Source of the DNA: Laburnicola sp. R22_1
Lineage: Eukaryota; Ascomycota; Dothideomycetes; Pleosporales; Didymosphaeriaceae
DNA: 64,000 nucleotides
Assembly (NCBI GenBank): GCA_014281115.1
Contig: JACONQ010000018.1
Location: 1,116,001 to 1,180,000, forward strand
Reading direction: 5' to 3'
Shown here: positions 47,208 through 58,610 of the stretch, piece after piece
Layout of the letters: each line of letters starts with the position of its first letter
Numbering within the stretch: the stretch's first letter is position 1
Translations under genes and position numbers: made by a program
Notes under the pieces: generated by a model
Told to the model about the DNA's origin: nothing
The model's database searches: none
What the model saw: only the letters and a program-made list of their open reading frames with translations

Positions 47208-48151
47208 TAATCCTCCTTTTAAGACCTAAAAATAGGAAGGAAAGTATATAAAAATAGGATGTTTTAGCGAATTTTTAATATAACTAGCGCTATTTTAAAG
47301 CAAAATAGGGCTAGAATAAGGGAAATAGGCCCCTATAGTTCTAGTAATAGCCTTAGTTTTTAATTTAGGTGCTATTTAGTAAAAATATTAAGAAAAGTAG
47401 TTAAAGGTAAATTAGTACTAGGTTAGAAACTATATCTTAGTATTTAGTGTTTTGCTAATAGAGTGTATTTTTAGCTCTAACACTATATAAAAATATAGTT
47501 AGCTAAAAAAATTCTAGTTAGTTTATTACACACTAGCGCAATTATATTATATAAGGTTTCTTAGTACTATAAAAAAGTGTTTTAGAAAAATATATTAACC
47601 TAACTATATAGTTTTTAATTAGGATAGAGTAGCTTATAAAGCTATAGGGGCTACTAGCATAGTAGGGTAGAAATGCTAAAAGCTATAGGTACCCTATGCG
47701 CGTAATAGCTAAGAAGCTACTAAATTAGTAGTAAGCTAGCTAAAGAGAGAATAGCTAAAAGTAAAAGTGCTAAAAGTAATAAGTGTCTATATATAGTAGG
47801 CTAGCTAGAAAGCTACTTAACTAGTAGTAAACTAGGCTATCTATTTTAGTAGCTTAGGGTGCCCCTAAAAGCAAAATAAGTTGGGTAACTAGTAGATTAG
47901 AGTAAGAACTAATAGTTAGAAGGTAGCTCCTAATTATTAGCATTTTAGAAGATTTTATTAAGTAGTTTACTATTAAATTTATTACCTAAGTATCCTTTCT
48001 ATAGAGAGTTAGACTTAGGGTTAATTAGGTTTGTAAATTTAGGGTTATTATTAGGAAGATTATTATAATAGGTAGGCTCTTTATTTTCTAATCTACTACT
48101 ATAATAGGTAGTGTTATTATCTTCTAGGCTATTATTATAGTAAGTAATACT

Positions 48152-50097
48152 TCTCTCCTAGGGTTAATTCGTAATATTACGTAATTTTAGACTGGCTATT
48201 TAACTAACCACTATATTATATAATTAATAATTTTCTTAATAATATTTTTTGCTATAATAATAATAATTATAATTATAATAGCAACTAACCTAACTAGCTT
48301 ATTAACTCTCTTCTATAGTAGATTTCTTTTTATAACTAGTAAGCTATATACTGCCCTCTAGAATCTTACTGCTACTACTTATCTTCTCTATGCTTCTGTC
48401 ACTGCTACTACTACTTGCTCTTACCCTTATTACTTTTAGTTTTCTATATTAACTGCGCTCTAAATAATTACTATTACCTTAATAAGTTTCTTGCGCTATA
48501 GCTGCGCTTTTAAACTCCTATAGTCTCTAAGAAACTATTACTTATTATCTAGTAGCTGCCCTATACTTTTGCTTTTCTAGTTCTTATCTTTAAGCTTCTT
48601 TAGTAACGCCTTTACTTTATCCTATTATTATAGTATAAATACCTAACTTAATTTTTTATTTAGGTACTAAAGAAGTATTTTACACTTTAGAATCTAGAGT
48701 TATAAGACTTGCTAATAGGGTCTAAATAGCTAGGGCTAGGTGTTATTAAAGATATCAAGATTAAGAGGCCTTTTTAACAACCCTACTTACTATATAAGAT
48801 TACTAAATTTCTAGGAATTATTTTTAACTTTGCCTAGCTAATCCTCTATATACTCTTAAAACTCTACTATAGCTATATTACTCTAGATAGAAGTAGTATA
48901 CTTAGGGCGCTAGAATAGTGTTATATTACTAAATATAATAGATAAAAATCTAAATCTAAAAGATATACTATAGTTATGTGTTAAAAGAAAAGACCTTTTA
49001 GTATACTAGACGTTACTAATATTATAAAAGGTAGACTTTATACGCTATGCGTACAGTAAACTATAGTTACGCTACTACTAGGTTGTAGGCACAATAACTA
49101 AACTATAGTTAAGTGTTCTATTACCTACACTACTCTTATATTTACAACTCTATAGTCTACTATATAATAGCTACAGCGCAGCTATAGTTTGCTATGTGTA
49201 TAGTGTATAAGTCTCTTATTATATTAGTAATACCTAGTATACTAAATCTTTACTTTAACACATAATACTGTATCTTTTAAATCTAACTTTTTATCTATTA
49301 TATCTAGTAACGTAATAACTACTTTCTAGCAATCTAATATTGCGTTTAAGTCTAATACCTATAGTAATATAGCTATTATTAAATTTAGTTAGGGTATAAA
49401 TAATTAGCTAGACAAAGTTAAGAATAATTCTTAGAGATTTAGTAACCTTATATAACTAAAAGGATTATGGAAGGGGCCTCTAAAGCTTATTTTTAAGTAC
49501 TCTATTAGTAATATTTTTAAACTAATTTGCTGCACCTTATACTTTTAAATTTTAGAGTGTAAGACACTCCTTTAGTACTTAAATATTAGTAAAGATATAG
49601 CCTTTATAACACAATAATAGCACAATATAGAAATTATACTATAGAAGCTTAAAAATATAATTAAAAATAAAGGTAATAAGGACTATAAAGGCAAGGACTA
49701 AAGTAAAGAGGAGAAAGAGTTTATTATAATATATAAGATGCTAGAGGCGTAGTAGTAATATAAGAAGCTTATTAAGGTAGTAGCAATTATCTAAACTACT
49801 ATTAAGGTAAGGAACTATAAGTAATAAGGATAAGAGTAAGTAGTAGTAGTAGAAGTATAAGAAAGATAGATAGTAGTAGCAAGATCCTAGGTAGTAGTAT
49901 ATAGCTCGCTAGTTGCAAGAGAAGATTTATTATAGGGAGAGAGTTAAATAAAATAGTTAGATTAGTTACTATTATAATTATTATTATTATTATTATAGTA
50001 AAAAAATTATTAAAGAAATTATTAATTATATAACATAGTAGTTAGTTAAACAGCTAGCCTAGAATTACGTAACATTATAGATTAACCCTAGGAGAGA
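48152..50097. mobile_element. 1.95-kb palindrome made of two inverted family D arms
   Basis: The terminal 17 bp are exact inverted copies (TCTCTCCTAGGGTTAAT and ATTAACCCTAGGAGAGA). The arms remain recognisably inverted over about 970 bp to a centre near 49125-49170, with matching landmarks such as CTAACTAGCTT, the ATT/AAT runs and GGTACTAAAG. No intact frame. It lies inside element C. The same unit occurs as separated inverted arms at 16355-17826 and 20783-22050. Confidence 0.72.
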
Positions 50098-50353
50098 ACC
50101 TTAGCGTAGTATAATAACTATCTAGTATAACTAGTAACTAATAAACTAATATATCTTTGCCTACTTATAGTAGGTAGAGGAGTTATAATAGCAGCCTTAA
50201 AGACCTTAGCGTAGTATAATAACTACCTAGCATAACTAGTAACTAATAAGGTAAAACTTCTACTAATTTAACTACCTATAAGTAGCGTCTTAAAGGAGGA
50301 GTAAATATTATATTACTATCTATAGCTAAATAAAAAAGTTAGTTTTAGAATAA

Positions 50354-50636
50354 TATAAGGGCGGTACACAGCCATATAGGGCTAACCTCTTAGAAATAGC
50401 TAAAATAGTTAAAAGAGCTAGTTAAATTAATACTATTCTAAGATAGTAAAAAAAAATTATAGGAGGCCCTTTCTTATATAAAGGGTAGTGTAGGGTATAG
50501 GCTTACACTAACTACTACGCTAACACTAACTAGAAAAAGTGTCTTTAGGAAGGTAAAAGGCAGAAATAGGGGAAATAGGGTATATAAGAAAGGTAATAGG
50601 GCGTGCTTAGTAGAAAGGCTACCAAGTACTATTATA
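50354..50636 (+). repeat. Family C 3' LTR, 283 bp
   Basis: Begins TATAAGGGCGGTACACAG (TG read as TA) and ends TACTATTATA, matching the 5' LTR along its length apart from transitions and small gaps. Confidence 0.75.
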
Positions 50637-50641
50637 TTATT

Positions 50642-50860
50642 TAAGGTAAAAGCCTTTATTATTCTACTTCTAGGTAGTTAATTAATAATACATATAAATT
50701 ATAAAACTTAGTAGTAAGTATATAGTATTAAATTAACTACTTAGAAGTTAAATAATAAAGAGTTTTATTTTACAAAATATAATAGTAAAGCAAAAGCCTT
50801 TTACTTAGTAAATAATAAGAGCGTAAAAAGAAATTATAAAAAAGGTAATTATAAAAACAA
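50642..50860. repeat. Foldback family B, remainder of the copy split by element C
   Basis: Continues from 46920 (ATGTTATT then TAAGGTAAAAGCC). It includes the rest of the left arm, the centre, and the whole right arm ending ACTTAGTAAATAATAAGAGC, the inverse of 46870-46895. Confidence 0.75.
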
Positions 50861-50879
50861 AGTAATAAAAACTATAGTT

Positions 50880-51235
50880 TTTTTACGACTAAGGGGTTTC
50901 TAATAAAAATATTATAATAATAGCAGATATCCCTCCTACTATTATATACACAGAAAATTATTTTAAGGTATTAACAAAAAGGGTTATAAAATCTATAAAC
51001 TTAATAATATAAAAATGATATTACAGTAAAAATTAATATATAAAATAAGATTAGCTTACTAAATATCTTTTTTATTCGTTTTTTAAGCTCGCTTAGCAAG
51101 CTTAGGCTAACGCGCTAACTCCTTTTTATTAAACATCTTAAAATGCTTTTCTGTATTAACAGCAGCAGGAGTGATAACTGCTATTATTGTAATACTTTTA
51201 TTAGAAACCCCTTAGTCTAAAAAAACAAATTCTTT
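50880..51235. repeat. Two family A tails, inverted to each other
   Basis: Copies at about 50880-50990 (ACGACTAAGGGGTTTCTAAT first) and 51090-51235 (ending AGAAACCCCTTAGTC), separated by about 100 bp of AT-rich DNA. The facing arrangement suggests a third foldback-like family. Confidence 0.55.
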
Positions 51236-51289
51236 TTATTAGTTTAAAGTTAAAGTAGATCGTAGTTTAAACTCGCTTTTTTTATAATT

Positions 51290-51480
51290 ACTTTTTTATA
51301 CTTTCTTTAATTACTAAGTAAAAAACTCTACTTTTTTTATTATATTATCTAAGATACGTGCGCTAAGACGGCTAAGCTCGCCTAGCTATTTAGACTCGTT
51401 TTTTTATAATTATCTTTTTACACTCTTTTTAATTACTAAGTAGAAGGCTTTGCTTTTTTATTATATTATATAGCATTAAT
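51290..51480. repeat. Two foldback-B arms in tandem
   Basis: Arms at about 51290-51360 and 51410-51480, both reading TTTAATTACTAAGTA then a short dyad and TTTTTTATTATATTA. Confidence 0.6.
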
Positions 51481-51509
51481 TTATCTACCTAGGCTTTTAT
51501 ATTAAATAA

Positions 51510-53468
51510 TATAAGGACAGTACACGATCTTATAGGCTAACCTATTAGGGATAGCTAGAATAGTTAAAAGAGCTAGTTAAATTAATACTATTCTAAAATA
51601 GTGGATAAGAAAGGAATATAGGGGGCTCTTTCTTATATAGAGGGCAGTGTAGAGTATAGGCCTACGCTAGCTACACACTAACACTAACTAGAAAAGGCGT
51701 ATTTAGAAAGGTGAAAGGCGTAAATAGAAAAAAATAGTATAAAAAAAGTAATAGGGTGTACTTAGTAGGGAGACTAGTATGGAACTATTATATAACCCCC
51801 CTTTTAAGGTCTAAAAATAGAAAGAAAAATATATAAAAATAAGGTGTTTTAGCGAATTTTTAATATAACTAGCACTATTTTAGGGCCTAAAAGAGTTGCA
51901 ATAGGGGTAATAGGCCTCTATAGTTCTAATAGTAGCCTTAGGTTTTAATTTAGTCACTATTTAGTAGAGATATTAAAGAAAGTTATTAAGGGTAAATTAG
52001 TAGATTAGTAAAAGAACATAGTAGAAACTATATTATAGTGTTTAGTATTTTACTAATAAAGCGCATTTTTAGCTTTAATACTATATAAAAATATAGTTAG
52101 CTAAAAAGTTTCTAGTTAGTTTATTGAGCGCTAGTGTAATTATATTATATAAGATTTCCTAGTACTATAAGAAAGCATTTTAAAAAAAATATTAACCTAA
52201 TTATGTAGTTTTTAATTAGAGTAGAGCAGTTCCTAAAGTTATAGGGGCTACTAGCAGTAGTAGGAACGTTTAGGGGTAAAAATAAAAGTGTTAAAAGTTA
52301 TAGGTGCTCTATGCATAAATAATAGGTAGAAAGTTACTAAATTAGTAGTAAGCTAGCTAGCTAAGAAGTTAAATAGCTAGAAATAAAAGTACTAAAAGCG
52401 ATAGATGCCTACGTATAGTAGGCTAGCTAGAAAACTACTTAACTAGTAGTAAACTAGGCTACCTACTTTTATATTTTAAGGTACCTCTAGGAGTAAAATA
52501 AGTTAGGTAACTAGTAAATTAAATTAAGGGCTAATAGCTAGGGGGCAGCTCCTAATTGTTAGCGTTCTAAAAGATTTTATTAGATAGTTTATTATTTAAT
52601 TTGTTGCCTAAGTATTCTTTCTATAGAGAGTTAGACTTAGAGTTAATTAGATTAGTAATTTTAGAATTATTATTAGGAAGATTATTATAATAGGTAGGCT
52701 TTCTATTGTCTAATCTACTACAATAGTAGGCAGCATTATAATCTTCTAGACTATTACTTTAATAAGTAATACTAAGCTCTTCTTTTATATTAGTAATTTA
52801 GTAGAGTAGAAAGGTTCTAACCTAGGTTATTTTAGCTAGGGTAGTTTTAATTAAATAGTTAATTCTACTAGTAAGAGCTATCTAATCTACAAATTAGCTT
52901 TTTTAGTAAATTTATAGTCTCTAGGTCTAGAGTTAAAGATAAGATCTAGATTCTACTGCATAATTTTTAGAAACTAGTCTTGCTAGTAGCTTCCTTTAAT
53001 AGTAGAAATATGGTAACTAAATGGTAATTTATTAGCTAATAGATTATTATTTAAAATAGGCAGCTATATAGCCTTTACACTACTATTTCTATTAAAGGTG
53101 TTCTTATAGCTTAATTTTTAGTAAGCTTTTAAGTACGTTCTAATAGCTAAGATAGTAGGGCTAGAAAGCTAAATAGAGATCTTCTTAGAAATTCTTTAGT
53201 TAGATATTAATAAGTAGGTTATTTAGTAGGTATAGTTTTGCGTATTAAGTAGACTATTCTATTAGGTAGTGTTGTCCTAGTAGAAAGAATTAAGTAGGGG
53301 AGAAGTTTATAGTAGGACAAGATTGCTAGCAAAAATTAGATTCTTATTATCTTTCTAATAAAGGCAGCAGTTGTATGCATTAACTAGGTAGTTAGCTTAC
53401 TTAAAAAACTTCTTACTAATAATAAGATTATAGTTCCCTATTTTATAAAAATAAACTATATAATAATA
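51510..53468 (+). mobile_element. Family C element, copy 2, interrupted at 53468 by Copia
   Basis: LTR 51510-51793 followed by internal DNA matching 47208-48151 and then about 700 bp absent from copy 1. The Copia element enters at 53469. The continuation after 61712 could be the rest of C, but I could not confirm its 3' LTR in the window. Confidence 0.65.
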
Positions 53469-53654
53469 TGTTGCAGAAATAAGGCTCTAACTAGATGTGA
53501 TCACGTGTCTATAATTATGTAAGCAGTACTATTTTAGCACTACTCCTTTTCTGTGAGCGTATATATAGTCTAGCCTTTTAGCTTCCTTTCTTATATAGTA
53601 ATCTTATCTAATTTGCTTACTAAATTTAAGATTTTAACTTATTTTCCTTCTATA
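53469..53654 (+). repeat. Copia 5' LTR, 186 bp
   Basis: Begins TGTTGCAGAAATAAGG, ends CTTCTATA (CA read as TA). Confidence 0.9.
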
Positions 53655-53670
53655 GTTATAAGCCTAGCGC
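53655..53670 (+). other. Primer-binding site complementary to initiator tRNA-Met anticodon arm
   Basis: GTTATAAGCCTAGCGC directly follows the LTR. Against the complement of the fungal initiator tRNA-Met anticodon arm (GTTATGAGCCCAGCGC, tRNA sequence recalled from Neurospora) there are two differences, TG to TA and CA to TA, both of RIP type. Confidence 0.72.
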
Positions 53671-54119
53671 TTTGAAATTGTAGGCTAATTCTCCCTATGC
53701 ACTTATATATTAGAATCCTAATTTATACACTCTAATTACTTTTTACTAATTATTTTTAATTCTTTCTTACGCTTAAATTTTACCTATAATTAAAATAACT
53801 AATATTGCAATTCTTACTATAAAGGTACTCCTTACTAACTAAGCGAGCTAGTCTTTCTAGCTTATTTAGCTCTAATTTTATACTTAGTCTAAAGGGATTT
53901 AGTATCTTATTAATCCTAATACTAATAAAATAATTAATTAAAATCTACTTTAACTAACTTGTTCTATACTTCTAGAGACGACTGTAAGTATAAGTAATAT
54001 AATATATAATAATTAGATTAAACTCTATAATATTTAAACTGTAAAGTATAAAATAGAAGTATAAGACTAGTAAATAAATATAATAAAGATCTAGAATCTT
54101 GACTTATAGGTTTATGCTA

Positions 54120-57100
54120 TAGTATACTAAGATTTGCTAGCACTAGCTATAATTATAATAAATAACTAAAAGAAGACCTTTTTATAAGTACTTATTAAGA
54201 TGCTTTAGAAAGATCTAGCTTTAATAGAAATAAGTATAAAGAACTTAGTATGCACCTAATACTAAGCACATCTTAAGAAAGCTAAGTATAGAAGGCAGAT
54301 ACCTAAAATATAGTACTAAGATTAGTAGCTCCTTTTTAATAAGGCTAAGAGTTTTAAGCTTTCTAATATAGAAGGTAAGCTTACTATATATAATTTCTTA
54401 GACGTGCTAGTAGTCAAGCTTGCACTAAAATAGGCCTAATTAATAAACTAGTATCTTATATAAGACGCTTTGCTTAGTATTAAAGTAATAGATCTTACTA
54501 ATATTAGAAAGGTCTACTCTATGCTTGTTTAGAAGCACTAGCTTTAAGTACCTAATAATAAGTTATTAGGTATATTTGTAATAATTACTAATTAAAATAA
54601 TAATTAGAAGACGTAAGGTGGTAGCAGCTTAAATAAGAAAGCTTATAAGAAGGCTAATAAGTGCTTTTATAGACCTAAAAGTATAAGTAGGATAGTCTTA
54701 ATTACTAACGCCTTTAAACTACTATTACTAGCAAATGCCCTAAAGGAGTGCTACTAGTTACCCTTACTAAGAAAGAGCATAAGAGTATTAATAATTATTT
54801 AGTATCTCTATAATAGAGGGAGCTTTATAGTAGAACTAAAATAGAAGACTAGAGATTTACACCTATAGTGAAGAGCTTAACTACTTCTACCTACTTAGGG
54901 TTAATAGCGTACACTTTAATTAATTTATTAGTTTTTAATAAGCAGCTATAAGACAGCTTAGAGGTATACTTCATAATGTATTCTAGTAATTACCTACTTA
55001 TATAGAGTACTATTCTTAATAAAGAAGCTATAGTTTATCTTATTAATAATTAATTACTTCTAATATCTAGCTTATTTAAGAAAGTAAGCTTAATCTAAAG
55101 CGTTAAAGCTAGAACTTAGGCTTTTTTAATTTTAGAAATAGGAGATTAACTTATAAAGGGCGTACTTACTAGTAAGTATAGTGCGCGTATAAAAGATCTT
55201 TTACTTAAGGATATTAAAGTTGTTAAAAGTTTTTGTATTAATATTATCTTTAAAGCTTGTCTAAGGAAGGTAGGAATTTAGTACCTAGGTTTAGATAGAT
55301 TATTGCGTATAGAAACTTTTACTTAAATATTATTTTAGCGGAACTAAATAGTGTCTATAACCATACCTTTATTAAATATAAGCCTCTTTCCTACTATTTT
55401 TTAGCTATAGCAATTAGACAATTATACTACAATCTTCTATAAGCAGATACTAAGGAACTCTAGCATCTTTAATTAGGTTATTTTAGGCTAATAAGTATTT
55501 TAAGCTTTAGTTTAGAACGCGTAAAACGTGCGTATCCTTAGTACTTAAAAAAAGAACTATTAGTATTATTCTATAATGCATATAATAGGAGTAATCTCTA
55601 GACGCCTAAAGGAATAATCTCTAACACTATTTCACTGTATTTTTTAGAATTTATTTAACTTTCTAGTAGAACAGCTTTAAGAGCTATAGAGCTTAATAAT
55701 TAAGAAAGAATTTAGTAGTAAGATCTATAATAATAACCTTATATTAAAATTTCTACTAGAAATTATATAAGTAATAACTAAGATTAACTAATAGGTAGAA
55801 AATAAATATAAGTTTAAAATTGTTATAATCTATTAGGATAATAATACTACTACTGTTCTCTAAAGGGGACAATTAGCCTATAAGGACTACACAGACAAAT
55901 AAAGAATTAAAATTAGCTACACCTGTTATATATACATAAACTAAATAGAGCACCTAAGTAAGCAGGGTAAGAGATTATTACTAAGGCTATAAAAATAAAG
56001 GAAAGTACAAATCTACTACCTAAAATATAGCCTAATATTTTAAGTATAACCGCTTACCTTTATAGTAAGAGCCTAATAGCTATATATATATTTTTAAGTC
56101 CTAGATAAAATGCTTAAAAATTAGTTTAGGTAGTATTTTTATTAGTATAAGCCTGCTTAAATATAAGTATATATAGCTAATTTCTATCCTAATTAGAGTA
56201 GAATTTACACTTATAGCTACTAAGCATATTCTTTAAAAAGGAATTAAGTAGTAGGGTAGGACAAATAAGAATTTAAAGTAAATTCTTGGGGCTATATTAG
56301 ATACCTTATTAGTTATAGAGTATTAAATCTCTATAGAATATAAATTCTAGTGCTTAATTAGGTAATTACTATACGCAATATTATATTTAATAAAATATTA
56401 TTTTATAAAGGCAAAGCTAATTAAGGTATACCTTATAAAGAAGTAGTAAAGATTATTAAAGTCCTATATAAGGGGAGATTAATAATCTAGAAGAAGAATT
56501 TATAAATATTCTTAAGTGTTTTACTATACTAAATAAGTAAGTAAGTACTAAGTAAATAAAAAATAGTGCTCCTATCTAGTAATCTAAGAGTATAGCTAGC
56601 TAGGCTAGTAATTAAGTAGCTAATAGGACTAATATATAGGTAGCAAGCTTAGCTAGTAAGTAGTTAAGAATTTATATAGTTTAAAGTAAGCATATAGGGC
56701 TTATAACCTCTAAATAGACGCTAGAGCTAGACAATCTAGAGCATAATTAATTAAGAAATTATAGGGAGACTAATAGCTACTAAAGTATATACTAATCTAG
56801 GCAAGCTAGCCTATTAGATTCTAAAGAGCGTTCTCTTTAAAGTGTAGAGCCTAAGAACTCTATAGCTACCTCTTAATCTAGCTCTAAAAGCTTAACTGTA
56901 CTAGAGAAAGTAGATAATTTACTAGTAAGCTAAAGGTAAAGGTAAAATTAAGCATCTATAAAATTAAGTAAAAGACTTTAAGGTAATAACGCAGATATGC
57001 GTGTTTAGGACTATTTGCCTCTTTAAAAATAAAGAGATTGTAATTAATATAACAATATTACTAATTAGCTAGGGGATAGATTAGGTATATATGCACTAAC

Positions 57101-58610
57101 TGGTAGATATATAATAAAAGATCTTTAAGATAATTTTCTATATATATATATATATTCTAGGAGTATAGGAAGTTTAAGATAAGCACTAAAAGTACACTAT
57201 AATAAATTCTATAGTTGCTATAGCAATACTTAAAAAGATGCTAAAGGTATTACTTTTTACTTATTTATATAGAGATAAGCTACTAAAGCTGCTTACCTTA
57301 TAAAAATACCTTACTAATTATTTACTTAGAAAGCTTTTAAGTAAGCCTTCTATATTAAAATTACTATACTTAAAAAAGAAACTTAGATAGTAATTAATTA
57401 AGTATAAGCTACTAGATAACTACTCCTATTAAAATAGATTTAGACCTATAAGTTTAATCAGAATAGGTACTTTCTAAAGTATAAGGCTTAAATTATTATA
57501 AGAGGTAATCTCTAGGTTAAGAACTTACTATAGTTAACCTACGCAGTAATACTTATAGTATAGTTATTTAGAACTATAATAGCAATTATAGTAGAATATA
57601 ATTTAGAAATTATTTAATATAATATAGTAGGAGCGTTTTTAAACACTTATATTATAGCTAATAACTTAGTTATTTATAAGCTTCTAGATAGGTTTAAGCA
57701 ATATAGTATGTGCGTGTCCCTTAATTAAGCTCTATATAAATTAAGAGACTTGATACCGCTTTAGTATAAAGAGTTCTTAGAATTGCTAAAATCTATAGGG
57801 TTTATAGCCTTAAAAAAGAATCTTATTTATTTATAAGCAAAGATTGCAAAACCTTAGTACTTTTCTATATTAATAATATACTTTTAATCTTTAACAAAAC
57901 TTATAAAGTAGAGGTATAAAAGCTCTAAAGCTATATTAAAGTAAAATATAAGATTAAAAACTATAAACTAGTTAAATAGTTTCTAGGCATTTAAGTAATT
58001 TAAGATTATAAAAACAAAACAATTACACTTATTTATAATACTTATATTAATAAGATTATAAAGAAATCTAATCTTAAAGATAGTAGAAGCTTCTCTATAA
58101 CGCCTATTTTATTAGAGAAGCTTATAAAGAATACAGAAGAAGCGACTAAGTAAGAGATTAAGAGCTACTAGGAATATATTAGATTAATACTATATATAGT
58201 AATTATACTTAGGCCTAATATTATATTTACTATTTTAAAGCTTTTACACTTTTTAAAAAATTTAAGTCAATAATATTTTACTATAGTTAACTAAGTAATT
58301 ATATATTTTTAGACAATGCGCTAGTAATCTATTTAGTATAGCTAATATAATAGACCTAATCTTATAATTTGCAACAATACTTTATTTATAAATAATTTAG
58401 AAACTTAGAAATTATCTTATAGATATATAGTTATACTTTATAGTAGAGCAATACTCTAGAAGGCTACTTATTAGAGTATAGTTATAACTTCTACTACTAA
58501 AGCTAAGCTACTTATATTTAAGTATATAAGCAAAGAGATAATAGCACTAAAGTAGTTCTTTAAGAAACTTAAGCTTAATTTAGAATATATATAAAATGTT
58601 TTTATAATAA
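54120..58610 (+). pseudogene. Copia Gag-Pol polyprotein remnants
   Basis: The landmark regions are readable despite many TAG stops. A GAG-pre-integrase segment lies near 55440-55520 (KEL-HL-LGYF, with TAG where the two Trp/Arg-type residues belong). Reverse transcriptase spans about 57500-57900: NIVGAFLNTYI (the MDVKTAFLNG region) and ALYKLRDLIPL, then the catalytic box read as YINN at 57866-57877 in place of YVDD. RNase H is near 58480-58555 (TTSTTKAKLLIFKYISKEI, matching the TEAEY-type end). The order PR-IN-RT-RH identifies Copia. Gag boundaries are not resolved. Confidence 0.78.

Larger units (their letters stand above)
46921..50636 (+). mobile_element. Short LTR element (family C), complete with LTRs and target duplication
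   Basis: LTRs at 46921-47207 and 50354-50636; target duplicate TTATT on both sides (46916-46920 and 50637-50641). After removing the 1946-bp family D palindrome inside it, the element is about 1.77 kb with an internal region near 1.2 kb. I see no Gag or Pol motif, so it looks non-autonomous. A second, less deleted copy begins at 51510. The 3' internal part carries two units of the 105-109 bp minisatellite. Confidence 0.75.
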
